From UBA2185 sp964564625 (GTDB lineage: Bacteria > Desulfobacterota > Syntrophia > Syntrophales > UBA2185): a stretch of DNA of 64,000 nucleotides. Where the stretch lies: NCBI GenBank assembly GCA_964564625.1, contig CAZMBE010000013.1, positions 1 through 64,000 on the forward strand, in the 5' to 3' direction. Position 1 is the first letter of the stretch, and the number at the start of each line of letters is the position of its first letter. A program made the translations under genes and the position numbers. Shown piece after piece: positions 50,434 through 60,348 of the stretch. The notes beneath the pieces were generated by a model. The model did no database searches. It was not told where the DNA came from and saw nothing but the letters and a program-made list of their open reading frames with translations.

Positions 50434-52214
50434 TGGATACTGATGCTGAGAAAAAAAGTTTTGTCCTCAAAGGGATAGGTGTTTCACCAGGTATCGTGAT
50501 TGGAAAAGCTTACCTGTATGACCGTTTTGATGCTCAGGTTTCATTTTACAGGTTGCGCGATAAAAACCATGTAGCCAAGGAGATTAAAAGATTCAGGGCA
50601 GCGCTTAAGGAGTCAGAAAAACAACTGCTGGAAGTAAAAAACAGACTTTTCGAATTGGCCGGCAGGGAACCTTTGTATATTATCGATGTTCATATCATGA
50701 TCCTGAAGGACAGGATGTTCATCAATCATACAGTGCAATACATAAGGAATATGCTGGTGAATGCGGAATGGGCCATGAAGATGACCATTGATAGATACAG
50801 GGAAATATTTGAAAAAGTTGAAGATGAGTATCTCAAAGGTCGAGTAAGCGATATTCGATACGTAGGACAGAGGATATTGAGAAATCTATCGGGAGGCAAG
50901 AAAGAGGACATTCCAAAGATTGATGGTGAAGATATTATCATTGCGATTGATCTCTCGCCTGCCGACACTGCTCAGATGATGATTAATAAAGTCCAGGGAT
51001 TTGCGACAGATATGGGAGGAAAAACATCCCATACTGCCATTGTGGCAAGGGCGGTAGAAATTCCCGCCGTGGTCGGTCTGCAATCCATTACGAAAAGAGT
51101 GCGCACCAACGATAACATTATTATTGATGGTGCTGCAGGGCTCGTTGTGGTGAACCCTGATCCAGAAATGATTAAGGTATATGAGGACAAACAAAGACAT
51201 TTTGAAAAAGCCCAGGAGAATTATCTGAAATATGCCCGTCTTCCCGCGCTGACGGAGGACAATTATAAAGTGGAAATAGGCGGCAATATTGAGTTTATTG
51301 AAGAGATACCTTCCGCCGTATCCCATGGCGCTGAGGGCATAGGTCTGTATAGGACGGAATTCATTTATATCAATAAGGAACAACTGCCAACGGAAGAGGA
51401 ACACTTCGTACATTACCGAAGTGTTGTAAGTGCTGAAGGCTTGCAATGGTCAACTATACGAACCTTTGATTTGGGCGGCGATAAGTTTTACTCAGACCCC
51501 AAGCTGGCCAAGGAGATGAATCCTCAAATGGGTCTAAGAGCCATCCGCTTCTGTTTGAAGGAAGTGGAGCTTTTTAAGGTACAATTGCGCGCAATCGCGC
51601 GTGCCAGCGCGTTTGGAAAAACGAGGATCATGTTTCCCATGATTTCGGGCATTGAAGAATTGAGGGAAGCAAAAAAAATCTTCTGTGAGGTAAAAAGAGA
51701 TCTCCGTGCCAAAGGTATACCGACGGGTGAAGACATCGAGGTCGGAGTTATGATAGAAGTTCCTTCTGCTGTCGTGATTGCCGATGAACTGGCAAAGGAA
51801 GTCGATTTTTTCAGTATAGGAACGAACGATCTGATTCAATATGCTCTGGCGATCGACAGGATCAATGAAAGGGTAACATATTTGTATGAACCACTCCATC
51901 CCGCTGTCTTGAGGCTTATCAAGCAGGTGATTGATATAGGTCATAGATCAGGTATTCGGGTTGCAATGTGCGGAGAAATGGCCGGCGAACCGGTGTATGT
52001 CATGATTCTCTTAGGGCTTGAAATTGATGAGTTGAGTATGAATCCATTGGCTATACCAAAAGTAAAAAAGATTATAAGGGCTTCAACCCTGTCGGAATCC
52101 AAGAAACTATTGGAAAAAATTATGGCACTTTCATCGGCTTCTGAGATACGTGAATATGTCAGCGATTATATGTGTAAACGCTTCCCGGAAGAATTTCAGC
52201 TGAATGGGCCGTGA
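50433..52214 (+). CDS. ptsI: Phosphoenolpyruvate-protein phosphotransferase (enzyme I)
   Basis: 593 residues from the ATG at 50433, which overlaps the ptsH stop. The catalytic histidine is in GGKTSHTAIVARA near residue 200. PEP-binding blocks GIGLYRTEFIYI, FDLGGDK, RFCLKEVELF, FFSIGTNDLIQYALAIDR and CGEMAGEPVY follow. Full length. It phosphorylates HPr from PEP. Confidence 0.96.
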   Translation: MDTDAEKKSFVLKGIGVSPGIVIGKAYLYDRFDAQVSFYRLRDKNHVAKEIKRFRAALKESEKQLLEVKNRLFELAGREPLYIIDVHIMILKDRMFINHTVQYIRNMLVNAEWAMKMTIDRYREIFEKVEDEYLKGRVSDIRYVGQRILRNLSGGKKEDIPKIDGEDIIIAIDLSPADTAQMMINKVQGFATDMGGKTSHTAIVARAVEIPAVVGLQSITKRVRTNDNIIIDGAAGLVVVNPDPEMIKVYEDKQRHFEKAQENYLKYARLPALTEDNYKVEIGGNIEFIEEIPSAVSHGAEGIGLYRTEFIYINKEQLPTEEEHFVHYRSVVSAEGLQWSTIRTFDLGGDKFYSDPKLAKEMNPQMGLRAIRFCLKEVELFKVQLRAIARASAFGKTRIMFPMISGIEELREAKKIFCEVKRDLRAKGIPTGEDIEVGVMIEVPSAVVIADELAKEVDFFSIGTNDLIQYALAIDRINERVTYLYEPLHPAVLRLIKQVIDIGHRSGIRVAMCGEMAGEPVYVMILLGLEIDELSMNPLAIPKVKKIIRASTLSESKKLLEKIMALSSASEIREYVSDYMCKRFPEEFQLNGP

Positions 52215-54862
52215 AGGTTAGCATAGTAAGTATGTCGATTCTGTCAAAAATTAAAGCGTGGACGGACAGAGGGGAATTTTTTGTTGGACGCCTTTACAGG
52301 GAGGACAATTTCCCCCTGTTCTGGCTCGTCAAGAAGGTATTGTCCAAAGTTGAGATCGCTGATGAATATGTCGAGGAATTGAAAAATCTCTCAGAAAAAG
52401 GGACAGTTGTATATGCCCTTAAAAATAGAAGTCAGCTTAACAGCCTTATCATTCGGGAGCTTTCCGCCCGAAAAGGCATCCCCATGCCCGTGTATTGCTG
52501 CGGGATTAATATGGTTTTCTGGCAGCCCTTCACAGCGGCCCTCAGGGTTGTTTTTTTTAATCTGCTTCATTTACTCTTCGAAATGGCCTTACCGGATGCC
52601 TGCAAGAACGGTTTCTTGAAACGAACCGTCATGGAAGGGAAAAGTGTCGTAATCCATCTTGGAGGTTCGGAATTTTTCGAGAACCGCATTGTCCAAGGAG
52701 CGGTTACACAATTGATTGAGGCGCAACAAGATCTAAAAGTACCAGTCTATATTGTCCCTGTCCTGATCACTTACGGGAGGAGAAGAGATAAGGAAGACGA
52801 AAATATTATCAATATACTCTTTGGTCAGGCGGAAGACACGGATGCGGTGCGTCGTGTGATCACGTTTCTTAGATACTCAAACAAAGCCGTGGTTATACCT
52901 GCAGATGCGATCAATCTCATGGAAATTATTCATAAAAGCGAAGGCATGACAGAAGAGGCGATATACCATAACCTGAGGAGAGAACTGATAGACCGGATTG
53001 ATGAAGAGAAGACGAGCATTGTGGGGCCTGTTTTGAAGTCAAGAGAAGAGATTATCAGCATGGTTCTCAGTGACAATGGCATCGGTCATGTTATAGATGA
53101 TATGGCAGCCCGTGGGGCGAAAGACCATGACGCTCTTGTCAAGGATGCGAAAAGATACATGCGTGAAATTGCGTCCGATTACAATGACATGTTTATCGAG
53201 CTCTGGTATAAATTCCTTACATGGTTATGGAACAATATTTATGACGGTGTCGTCGCCGACAAGGCAGGGTTGGCAAAAATTAGAAACATATCGAAAAAAA
53301 TGCCCTTTGTAATTATTCCCTGCCATCGCAGCCATATCGATTATCTTCTTCTCTCCTATGTTTTTTATGTGAATAATATACAGATGCCCTTCGTTGCGGC
53401 GGGTACTAATTTATCGTTCTGGCCTTTAGGATATATCTTCAGAAAATCGGGAGCCTTTTTTATTCGTCGCACTTTCAGGGGAAATGTGCTGTATGCGGAG
53501 GTTTTTGCCAAATATCTGGAAACCCTTCTCAAAGAGGGCCTTCCCATAGAATTTTTCATAGAGGGCGGGAGAAGCCGCAGCGGTAAGATGGTAATGCCCA
53601 AGTATGGCCTCCTTTCCATGCTCATTCAAGCGTATAAAAAGAAAGCCTGTGATGATCTGGCGGCGATTCCGGTCTACATTGGCTATGATCGGGTCATTGA
53701 AGAAGAGTCCTACCTAAAGGAACTGGGCGGTGCACCGAAAGCAAGGGAAAAGACGTCTGATGTGATCAAGAGCCGTAAATTTTTGAGAAAACGTTACGGG
53801 CGTGTCTATGTAAACATAGGTGAGCCGATCTTTCTGAAGTCATACCTTTCTTCCCAGGAAAAATCTTTTGAAACCATGACCCTGCAGGAAAGGCAGAGCC
53901 TTTACAGGAAGATCGGTTATGAAATTACTCTGGAAATCAACAAGGCATCCGTCATTACCCCGTTTTCTCTTGTTGCTGCCGGGTTGCTTTGCCGTGACCG
54001 CCGCGGAATATCTCACGACGACTTAATGGATGTACTCAATGCATTCTATGATTATCTCAGCGACAGACAGGCAAGCTTTGCTGCAACCCTGATACACCAG
54101 GAAAAAGCTTTTACTGATGCCCTCAACCTTTTTGTTCAGTCAGACGTTATATCCAAGATGGGCGCTGATGAAGAGGAGCAGGATGAAAGTGAAGAAATTG
54201 TGTACTCCCTGGAAGATGATAACCGACTAAATTTAGAATATTACAAAAATAACATCCTGCATTTTTTTATTCCCATAAGTTTCGTAGCCTTGTCTGTATT
54301 ATCGAGCCGGGAAGATGTGCTACCTTTGGACCAGATTGTGAGGGATTACCAGTTTTTTAAAAGACTTTTCTGGCATGAATTCATTTTTGACGACAAGAAG
54401 GACGATTTGGATGAAGTGAAAGATGTCCTCTCTTATTTGAGCAACAGGAACATGATTACCGGCTTGGAGCGTGATGGGCAGGCTTGTGTTGAAGTGAAGG
54501 GCAGAGGAAGGATGAGCCTCATGCCCTTTGCCGGTTTACTGCGCAACTATATCGAATCCTACTGGGTGGTGATGAGGGGGTGCCTGCATCTTAAGAAGGG
54601 GCCAAAACCGGAAAAAGAATGGATGAGGAAGATTCAGCGGCTAGGTGTCAAGATGTATAAGAAGGGAGAGATACGGAGGGCGGAAGCCCTTTCGCAGTCC
54701 AATTACCAGAGCGCCTTGATATTTCTTGAGGATGCGGAAATTGTGCATCTTATAGAAAGCACTGACAAAAGTGACAAGAAGGAGTCGAGAGTGTATAAAA
54801 TCTCCGGTACCAAATTGGAAATGGATTCCCTCCGGCACAGGTTATTTGAATTCCTACAATGA
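52211..54862 (+). CDS. plsB: Glycerol-3-phosphate acyltransferase, PlsB-like
   Basis: 883 residues from a GTG that overlaps the ptsI stop (GTGA); ATG at 52232 would give 876. The acyltransferase core has the HxxxxD motif in CHRSHIDYLLLSYVF near residue 375, then FFIRRTFRGN and FIEGGRSRSGKM, and a later VYIGYDRVIEE. The N-terminal 350 and C-terminal 270 residues are long helical extensions as in PlsB (usual length about 800). It makes lysophosphatidic acid at the inner membrane. Coupling to ptsHI is unusual. Confidence 0.9.
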   Translation: MKVSIVSMSILSKIKAWTDRGEFFVGRLYREDNFPLFWLVKKVLSKVEIADEYVEELKNLSEKGTVVYALKNRSQLNSLIIRELSARKGIPMPVYCCGINMVFWQPFTAALRVVFFNLLHLLFEMALPDACKNGFLKRTVMEGKSVVIHLGGSEFFENRIVQGAVTQLIEAQQDLKVPVYIVPVLITYGRRRDKEDENIINILFGQAEDTDAVRRVITFLRYSNKAVVIPADAINLMEIIHKSEGMTEEAIYHNLRRELIDRIDEEKTSIVGPVLKSREEIISMVLSDNGIGHVIDDMAARGAKDHDALVKDAKRYMREIASDYNDMFIELWYKFLTWLWNNIYDGVVADKAGLAKIRNISKKMPFVIIPCHRSHIDYLLLSYVFYVNNIQMPFVAAGTNLSFWPLGYIFRKSGAFFIRRTFRGNVLYAEVFAKYLETLLKEGLPIEFFIEGGRSRSGKMVMPKYGLLSMLIQAYKKKACDDLAAIPVYIGYDRVIEEESYLKELGGAPKAREKTSDVIKSRKFLRKRYGRVYVNIGEPIFLKSYLSSQEKSFETMTLQERQSLYRKIGYEITLEINKASVITPFSLVAAGLLCRDRRGISHDDLMDVLNAFYDYLSDRQASFAATLIHQEKAFTDALNLFVQSDVISKMGADEEEQDESEEIVYSLEDDNRLNLEYYKNNILHFFIPISFVALSVLSSREDVLPLDQIVRDYQFFKRLFWHEFIFDDKKDDLDEVKDVLSYLSNRNMITGLERDGQACVEVKGRGRMSLMPFAGLLRNYIESYWVVMRGCLHLKKGPKPEKEWMRKIQRLGVKMYKKGEIRRAEALSQSNYQSALIFLEDAEIVHLIESTDKSDKKESRVYKISGTKLEMDSLRHRLFEFLQ

Positions 54863-54971
54863 TTGGTTTCGAGGAAACTATCTGCTTTCATCCAGGCATG
54901 AAACCTTATGCGAAACTCAGGCAGTTTTTAATTGACATCCCCGGCCATACGTGCTAAGGAGCGCCACGCAA

Positions 54972-55256
54972 ATGGATAAGGATACGAAGAAAACGGCTAT
55001 CCAGATGGCATATGCCAGCAGTGTGGGCATTGCCATGGTGCTCTTGATCTTCGGAGGTCTTTGGCTCGGCATCAAGGTTGACGAATCGTTTGGAACCGGA
55101 TATACATTTACTATCATTTTTGTATTGATTGGTATTATCGCCGGCTTCCGAAATTTATATCAACTGGTGAAGAAAATTTCCCGGAATGAAAAACCGGTAA
55201 TTAAGTATCTGAAAAGTGAACCCCATAGAAAGAGACCCCCTCCAAAAGAAACTTGA
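54972..55256 (+). CDS. atpZ: AtpZ/AtpI-like ATP synthase accessory membrane protein
   Basis: 94 residues from the ATG at 54972 with AAGGAG upstream. Two membrane helices (ASSVGIAMVLLIFGGLWLG and FTIIFVLIGIIAGFRNLY) with a basic tail match the small AtpZ/Gene-1-type proteins that precede F0 genes. They are thought to help assemble or supply Mg2+ to ATP synthase. Confidence 0.82.
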   Translation: MDKDTKKTAIQMAYASSVGIAMVLLIFGGLWLGIKVDESFGTGYTFTIIFVLIGIIAGFRNLYQLVKKISRNEKPVIKYLKSEPHRKRPPPKET

Positions 55257-55611
55257 GATAACAAACTGGATCATCATGGGCATATTGCTCATGCTCAGCG
55301 CAATCTTTATGCCTTTCAAGTTCACTCTCGGCATGGTGCTGGGCGGTTTCATAAGCATTGTGAATTTTCACTGGTTGGAGAGGGATTTACGAAGCGTATT
55401 CGGCAAGCTTTCGGAGAGGTCTGGTTCGTTTCTCATGGTTAAATATTTCCTGAGGTTTGCCGTTACCGGCGTTGCCCTGTACTTTATCATTACGGGGAAT
55501 ATCGTTGATATTGTAGGCTTACTGGTCGGGCTTTCGACAGTAGTTATTACGATGGTAGTTACCGCAATCGCGGCTTTTTCAAAAAAAAATTGTGTTGAGG
55601 AGGTCAGTTAA
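55216..55611 (+). CDS. atpI: ATP synthase protein I (AtpI-like)
   Basis: 131 residues from GTG, overlapping atpZ by 41 bases; an internal ATG at 55276 is an alternative. Four membrane helices, with GMVLGGFISIVNFHWL typical of AtpI. AtpI guides c-ring assembly. It ends five bases before atpB. Confidence 0.82.
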   Translation: MNPIERDPLQKKLEITNWIIMGILLMLSAIFMPFKFTLGMVLGGFISIVNFHWLERDLRSVFGKLSERSGSFLMVKYFLRFAVTGVALYFIITGNIVDIVGLLVGLSTVVITMVVTAIAAFSKKNCVEEVS

Positions 55612-55616
55612 AAAAG

Positions 55617-56282
55617 ATGCATGCTCTTTCATTTTTTGAATTCCTTGCGAGAGATTTTCACATTCCGACTCACGTGTCTTACGCATGGCTTGTTATGGTG
55701 TTCCTTATCGTGTGCGCCTATCTGGCGACGCGGCACATAGATGTCTTCCCGAGCAAATTCCAGAATTTTATGGAAGTCGTTATCGGCGGTATCGATAACC
55801 TGGTAAATGATACGATGGGGCACGAAGGAAGGAAGTTTTTCCCCCTTATTGCCACAATAACACTTTTTATCCTCATATCGAACCTTCTGGGACTTGTCCC
55901 CGGATTTGAATCACCGACGGCCAACTTGAACACTAACTTATCCATGGCGCTCGTAGTTTTCGTCTTGACTCATATCATTGGCGTGAAGGTACATGGACCT
56001 AAGTATATAAAGCAGTTCCTTGGACCGGTATGGTGGTTGTCATGGCTTATTTTACCCATCGAAATTATCAGCCATTTGGTGCGTCCCGTATCACTTACGG
56101 TCCGGTTATTCGGAAACATCGAGGGCGGGCATATTGTGGTGGCCGTGTTATTCTTGTTGGCCCCCTGGTTTATCCCGTTGCCGATTCTCGGACTCAAGAT
56201 ATTCATCTCCGTAATCCAGACCCTTGTTTTCATGCTACTGTCCATGATGTATATCGTGGGTGCCATGGAAGAAGCACATTAA
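55617..56282 (+). CDS. atpB: ATP synthase F0 subunit a
   Basis: 221 residues with five or six membrane helices. The essential arginine is in VSLTVRLFGNIEGGH; ISNLLGLVPGFESPTANLN is a standard block. It conducts protons against the c-ring. Unusually no atpE follows: a terminator starts 26 bases after the stop. Confidence 0.95.
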   Translation: MHALSFFEFLARDFHIPTHVSYAWLVMVFLIVCAYLATRHIDVFPSKFQNFMEVVIGGIDNLVNDTMGHEGRKFFPLIATITLFILISNLLGLVPGFESPTANLNTNLSMALVVFVLTHIIGVKVHGPKYIKQFLGPVWWLSWLILPIEIISHLVRPVSLTVRLFGNIEGGHIVVAVLFLLAPWFIPLPILGLKIFISVIQTLVFMLLSMMYIVGAMEEAH

Positions 56283-56307
56283 AACTCTTCAACATGTACA
56301 TTAATAG

Positions 56308-56346
56308 AAAAGGGGCCAAACCTGTGAATGGTGAGGCCCCTTTTTT
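56308..56346 (+). terminator. Rho-independent terminator after atpB
   Basis: AAAAGGGGCC pairs with GGCCCCTTTT, ending in a run of six T at 56341-56346; the loop is 17 bases. Confidence 0.85.
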
Positions 56347-56567
56347 ACTGCATATGGAGGGGTTGTGGTGTTTGCAGGGCAGTTTACGAAAAATGCCAGA
56401 ATGCCCCGCCCTGAAGGCAGGAAGTTTCACGCCGTTTTGGGCGCCTCTCATGTTCACGGACAGTCGTTTCACACGGAGGCTGTCGGGTGAAAAAGTCCGG
56501 TCTAAAGACTGCCTTCATGTCTTACGGTATCCTTCCACCTCTTTTCTTCTTTTGTGTTCATTACGCC

Positions 56568-57428
56568 TCATTGCAGAGATGGGGGAGGGGGCTTCCCTAT
56601 AGTCAGAATCTTGGAGACACCGCCCGGGTTATAGGGGAGCAATTCATAGTTTTCGCACCCTGCGGCTCTCACAAAGTTGGCTATTTGCTCCAGGTTTTCC
56701 TTGGTTGCCGTGATGCCCGGTACAAGGGGTGTTCTTGGAACAATTATCTCCTTTCGGTTATCTGCCATGGAGATGAAGTTATCCAGTATTCTCTCGTTTC
56801 CCACACCTGTGTATTCCCTGTGTTTTTGCGCATCGAACAGCTTAATGTCATAAAAAACAAGATCGATAAAGGGGATCAATTTCCGCCTGAACTCTTGCAT
56901 ATCGAAGAAACCTGATGTCTGGATCGCGATGTGGATGCTGTTTTGTTTCAACTCCCGCATTAGTTCACTGAGATAATCCATGTGGAGCGCGGGCTCTCCT
57001 CCGGAAAACGTTACCCCGCCACAGGATGTCTCATAAAAGAACCTGTCCTTCAGCAACTCTTTTAGCAGCTCTTTTCCGGTATAATGTTTTCCCACTATTT
57101 TCAGTGCCGTGGATGGACATTTTTCTGCGCAAACCCCGCATGCACCGCACCTTTCCCTTATAATCCTGCCGGGGTAGTCCATGCGTGCGGCATTTTCCGG
57201 ACAGAATCTTTCACAGTCCCCGCAGTGTACGCAGAGGAGCGGGTGGAAAGCTATTTCCGCTTCCTGTCGAATGGATTCAGGATTCTGGCACCACATACAC
57301 GAGAGGGGACAACCCTTGAGGAAAACCGTGGTCCTTATCCCAGGACCATCATCGAGCGCGAACCGGTGAATATCAAATATGAGGGGCTCTGCAGAGCACG
57401 TCTCCGGCTGAAAATCGGGGGGAATCAT
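56568..57428 (-). CDS. Glycyl radical enzyme activating enzyme (radical SAM)
   Basis: 286 residues from the ATG at 57428 (GAGGT eight bases upstream). The radical SAM cluster is in FLKGCPLSCMWCQNP (CxxxCxxC). A ferredoxin-like insert carries two further 4Fe-4S motifs, CVHCGDCERFCP and CGACGVCAEKCP, as in activases of GREs other than classical PFL. GGVTFSGGEPALH binds SAM. It installs the glycyl radical on the enzyme at 58019. Last gene of the operon. Confidence 0.94.
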   Translation of the reverse strand: MIPPDFQPETCSAEPLIFDIHRFALDDGPGIRTTVFLKGCPLSCMWCQNPESIRQEAEIAFHPLLCVHCGDCERFCPENAARMDYPGRIIRERCGACGVCAEKCPSTALKIVGKHYTGKELLKELLKDRFFYETSCGGVTFSGGEPALHMDYLSELMRELKQNSIHIAIQTSGFFDMQEFRRKLIPFIDLVFYDIKLFDAQKHREYTGVGNERILDNFISMADNRKEIIVPRTPLVPGITATKENLEQIANFVRAAGCENYELLPYNPGGVSKILTIGKPPPPSLQ

Positions 57429-57505
57429 AAGATGGTACCTCACTCAATATGCCTGAGGCCTTGCACCTCCTTTCGGCGGGGCATAAGGAATATATATGGG
57501 AGGCG

Positions 57506-57964
57506 CTAAGGTCGTGCAAAGGGTTTCTGCGCCATCAGCTTCAAATGATTTGCCATATAGGCAAACTTATAGAGATAATTGAGATTGCCATCAATGCTCA
57601 CATCCTGTCGCAGTATGGCATTCAGTATGTCTGGCTTGGGTGAGAAGATAAAACTCCTCAAGGCCGCAGGGTTCTTGAAAATAATAGTAATATTGGGGCT
57701 GTCTATAGCCCCGTCATGTACTTCCATTTTTCCGTTTTTGAAAACAGCTGCCGCTGAAAATGCGTTATCCTTGCTCCGGAAAAGATAGGTGCCGTGAAAA
57801 TTCTCTATGTTCGTTCGGTATTTGCTGTTGACCACAAATATAAGACTCATGCTTGTAAGGAGTATTTTCAGAATTTCTTCTGTGAAATCTGATTCAAGCC
57901 CCTGGAGCAGTTTTTCCATGGCTGTTTTTGCCTTATTCGATGCATTTGCGATTTCCTCTAACAT
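57506..57964 (-). CDS. SCP2-like lipid-binding domain protein
   Basis: 152 residues. The C-terminal two thirds (GTYLFRSKDNAFSAAAVFKN, then NITIIFKNPAALRSFIFS and DVSIDGNLNYLYKFAYM) match the SCP-2 sterol-carrier fold, a hydrophobic-ligand binding domain. The N-terminal 40 residues are helical. It lies between the glycyl radical enzyme and its activase, suggesting it handles a hydrophobic substrate, product or cofactor. The function is inferred. Confidence 0.75.
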   Translation of the reverse strand: MLEEIANASNKAKTAMEKLLQGLESDFTEEILKILLTSMSLIFVVNSKYRTNIENFHGTYLFRSKDNAFSAAAVFKNGKMEVHDGAIDSPNITIIFKNPAALRSFIFSPKPDILNAILRQDVSIDGNLNYLYKFAYMANHLKLMAQKPFARP

Positions 57965-58018
57965 ATATTCTCCTTTACCCTCCTTAATTCTTCGGGAGCA
58001 GATTTTGATCGAAAGCCG

Positions 58019-60326
58019 TCATGGATTTGTTTTCTTATCCGGCAAAGGATTCGCGTTCCCGGTGCGAATGTCATATTCCGTTCTCGTGATGATTTCGTCC
58101 TTCATTGTCTCATTTAAATCCCGGAAGTACGCGGAGTATCCGGACACCCTTACCAGAAGTTCCGGATATTTGTCCGGATTATTTTTGGCATCCATGAGGG
58201 TTTCATAGGAGATGATATTGAACTGTACGTGCATTCCTCCGCTCCGGAAATACGATTCAATGGCGGCTCCGAAATTTTGTATATCCAAGCTGCCTTGTAT
58301 GATTGGGAATTTAAGATTCAAGGCCTCGCCGCCCGGTATACAAAGACTGTCGAGCCCTCCCACCGCTCTCAGGCATGTTGTCAATTCCTTCGTTGCCTGA
58401 GATACCGGGGTTATACCACTAGCAAATGCAGTGCATGCTTTTCTTCCGTTGGGCAGTGCACCGGTGAGCTTCCCCTGTCCGGCATGGTTGGTTGTGGTCC
58501 AGTAGGCAGGCCGGTATTTCCCTCCCCGGTAATTTGTATGGCGCTGATATATTTCATAGACAAAGCGGATGAGGTTGCGGGAATTTTTGATCGCATGAGG
58601 ATCATCCGTGCCGTATTTCGGTGCCTTATGGATAAGGTAGGCATGGAGTTTTTCATAGCCGCTAAAGTCCGCATTCAGGGCTTTCAGAAGATCGCCGAAA
58701 CTGCATACCTTGTCAATGAACACCGCTTTCTCAATGGCGGAAAGCGAATCCGCCGTGTCGGCAAAACCGATGTGGGTCGCGCCGGAAGAATTGTAAAGGG
58801 CGCCTCCGAAAATCAGGTCTCTGCCCTTTTCCATCGGTCCCTCGAAAAGCGCCGAAAGCAGCGGTGTGGGCATTATCTCCTGATGCACGAGACCAAAATA
58901 TTCGTTGAGTTGGATCGCCTGCTCTATAAGCCATGCCAGTTGACTTTTAAACGCCTCCCAGAACTCTTCAAACGTCTTGAACTGAGTCGGGTCGCCGGAT
59001 TCAAAGCTGATTACTTCATCACCTGTTACGGGTCTCCTGCCGTTATACAATGCCAATTCCAGAGCGGAGACGATATTCAGCAGAATGGAGCTCGATGAAT
59101 CATAACTCTTTCCCGCAGATGCCAGCTCCACGCATCCGATTATGGCGTAATCCCGTGCGTGCTCCGTGTTTGTCCCCTGGTTTTCGAGAGTCTTGATATC
59201 GACAATATCGTTATGAAACGCCGGGACGGCCTTTGTCGTTGCAATCACCTCCGCTACGCGGTCACGATACTCCCGGGTGTTTTTTTCGTACTGATAGCGG
59301 GCATTCATGTTCGGATCCCGTGTTCTTAAAAGTTCTGTGATCCGCAACATGATGTAGGTCAGGTCGTTCACGGCATCTTCGCCGTTTTCATCAATTCCTC
59401 CCACTGTCACGGCGGGTACGGTTCCTGCGCCACCCCAGAGTTCTTCCGCGGTTTCAGGGACCAGATTGGTATTATCATTGAGCTTCAGCCACAGGCACCC
59501 GACAAGTTCGGCTGCTTCCTCTATTGTCAACGCGCCGTTTTCGATCTCGTTTTTGTAATACGGATACAGTATCTGGTCGAGCCTTCCCGGGCTCATGGCC
59601 ATGTTGATGTTCTCCGCGTGAACTGCCACCTGGGCAAGCCACAGGGAGTTGACGGCTTCACGGAATGTCCGGGCGGGTTGTGCCGGAACCCGTGCACAGA
59701 CTTCCGACATCTTGAGATAATTGTTCTGCCGGAGCGCATCGGTCTCTGCCAGCGCCAATGCGGCGGTCTTCTCACTGAGTTTGCGCGCGTAGTTTTTTAT
59801 CCCTTCCATAGCTATGATGACGGCTTCATAAAAAGCCAGTTGCTGTGCAGTTTCAGCAGCAGGCGCACCGGCGTTTTTTAACCGTGTCTTATGCCCTGAT
59901 GCCTCGGCAATAATTCCGTCCAGTCCCTTTTCCAGGATGATTTTGTAACAGGGGACTGTATGGGAAATGCAGCCCGCCTTGCCGGCAATGAAGAAAATGA
60001 TGCGCTCNNNNNNNNNNNNNNNNNNNNNNNNNNNNNNNNNNNNNNNNNNNNNNNNNNNNNNNNNNNNNNNNNNNNNNNNNNNNNNNNNNNNNNNNNNNNN
60101 NNNNNNNCTTGTTCGAAAGGAAATAGTTCACCGCCTTCGCATACCGGGTCTCCATCGGTTCTTCCTCAGAAGACATGTCCCTTAAGTATCTGGTAACATA
60201 CCGGGCCCGCTCGATACACACCTCGGACTTTGCCTGCACGCATGCATCGCGCAGCAGTTTCAGGCGCGGCATGCTGTCCAGCGTAATATCTTCCAAACGC
60301 AAATCATTCAAAATTACTGTTCCCAT
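58019..60326 (-). CDS. Glycyl radical enzyme, GCVE type, split by an assembly gap
   Basis: The N-terminal 73 residues (60326-60108) and the C-terminal 662 (60007-58019) flank a 100-N gap of unknown true length; the two sides are in different frames, which the arbitrary gap size explains. The ATG is preceded by a GGAG-type site. The thiyl cysteine is in IIGCVELASAGKSYDSS (codon at 59132-59134), with Glu two residues later as in dehydratase, lyase and decarboxylase GREs (usually GCVEP). The glycyl radical motif is VRVSGYSAYFRDLN (Gly codon about 58139). The two are about 331 residues apart, as in known GREs. Substrate unknown. First partner in the operon is the duplicated protein upstream, then the SCP2-like protein. 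Confidence 0.9.
60008..60107. other. Assembly gap of 100 N
   Basis: Exactly 100 N inside the glycyl radical enzyme gene. The round number suggests a scaffold placeholder rather than a measured size. Confidence 0.98.
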
Positions 60327-60348
60327 GATTTACTCCTTTTGATGTTCT

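Noticed and set aside
56030..56602. Long plus-strand frame across atpB and the following gap, a possible missing atpE
   Set aside because: It is a shadow of atpB and then low-quality sequence. It lacks the glycine-rich helix and acidic residue of subunit c.
60008..60107. A real frameshift in the glycyl radical enzyme
   Set aside because: The frame change falls exactly across the N run, whose length is arbitrary; both sides are open and match the family.
57506..60326. Assignment of the glycyl radical enzyme as alkyl- or benzylsuccinate synthase
   Set aside because: The SCP2 neighbour and possible syntrophic host make it tempting, but the CVE motif fits eliminating or decarboxylating GREs better and no subunit genes of succinate synthases are present.
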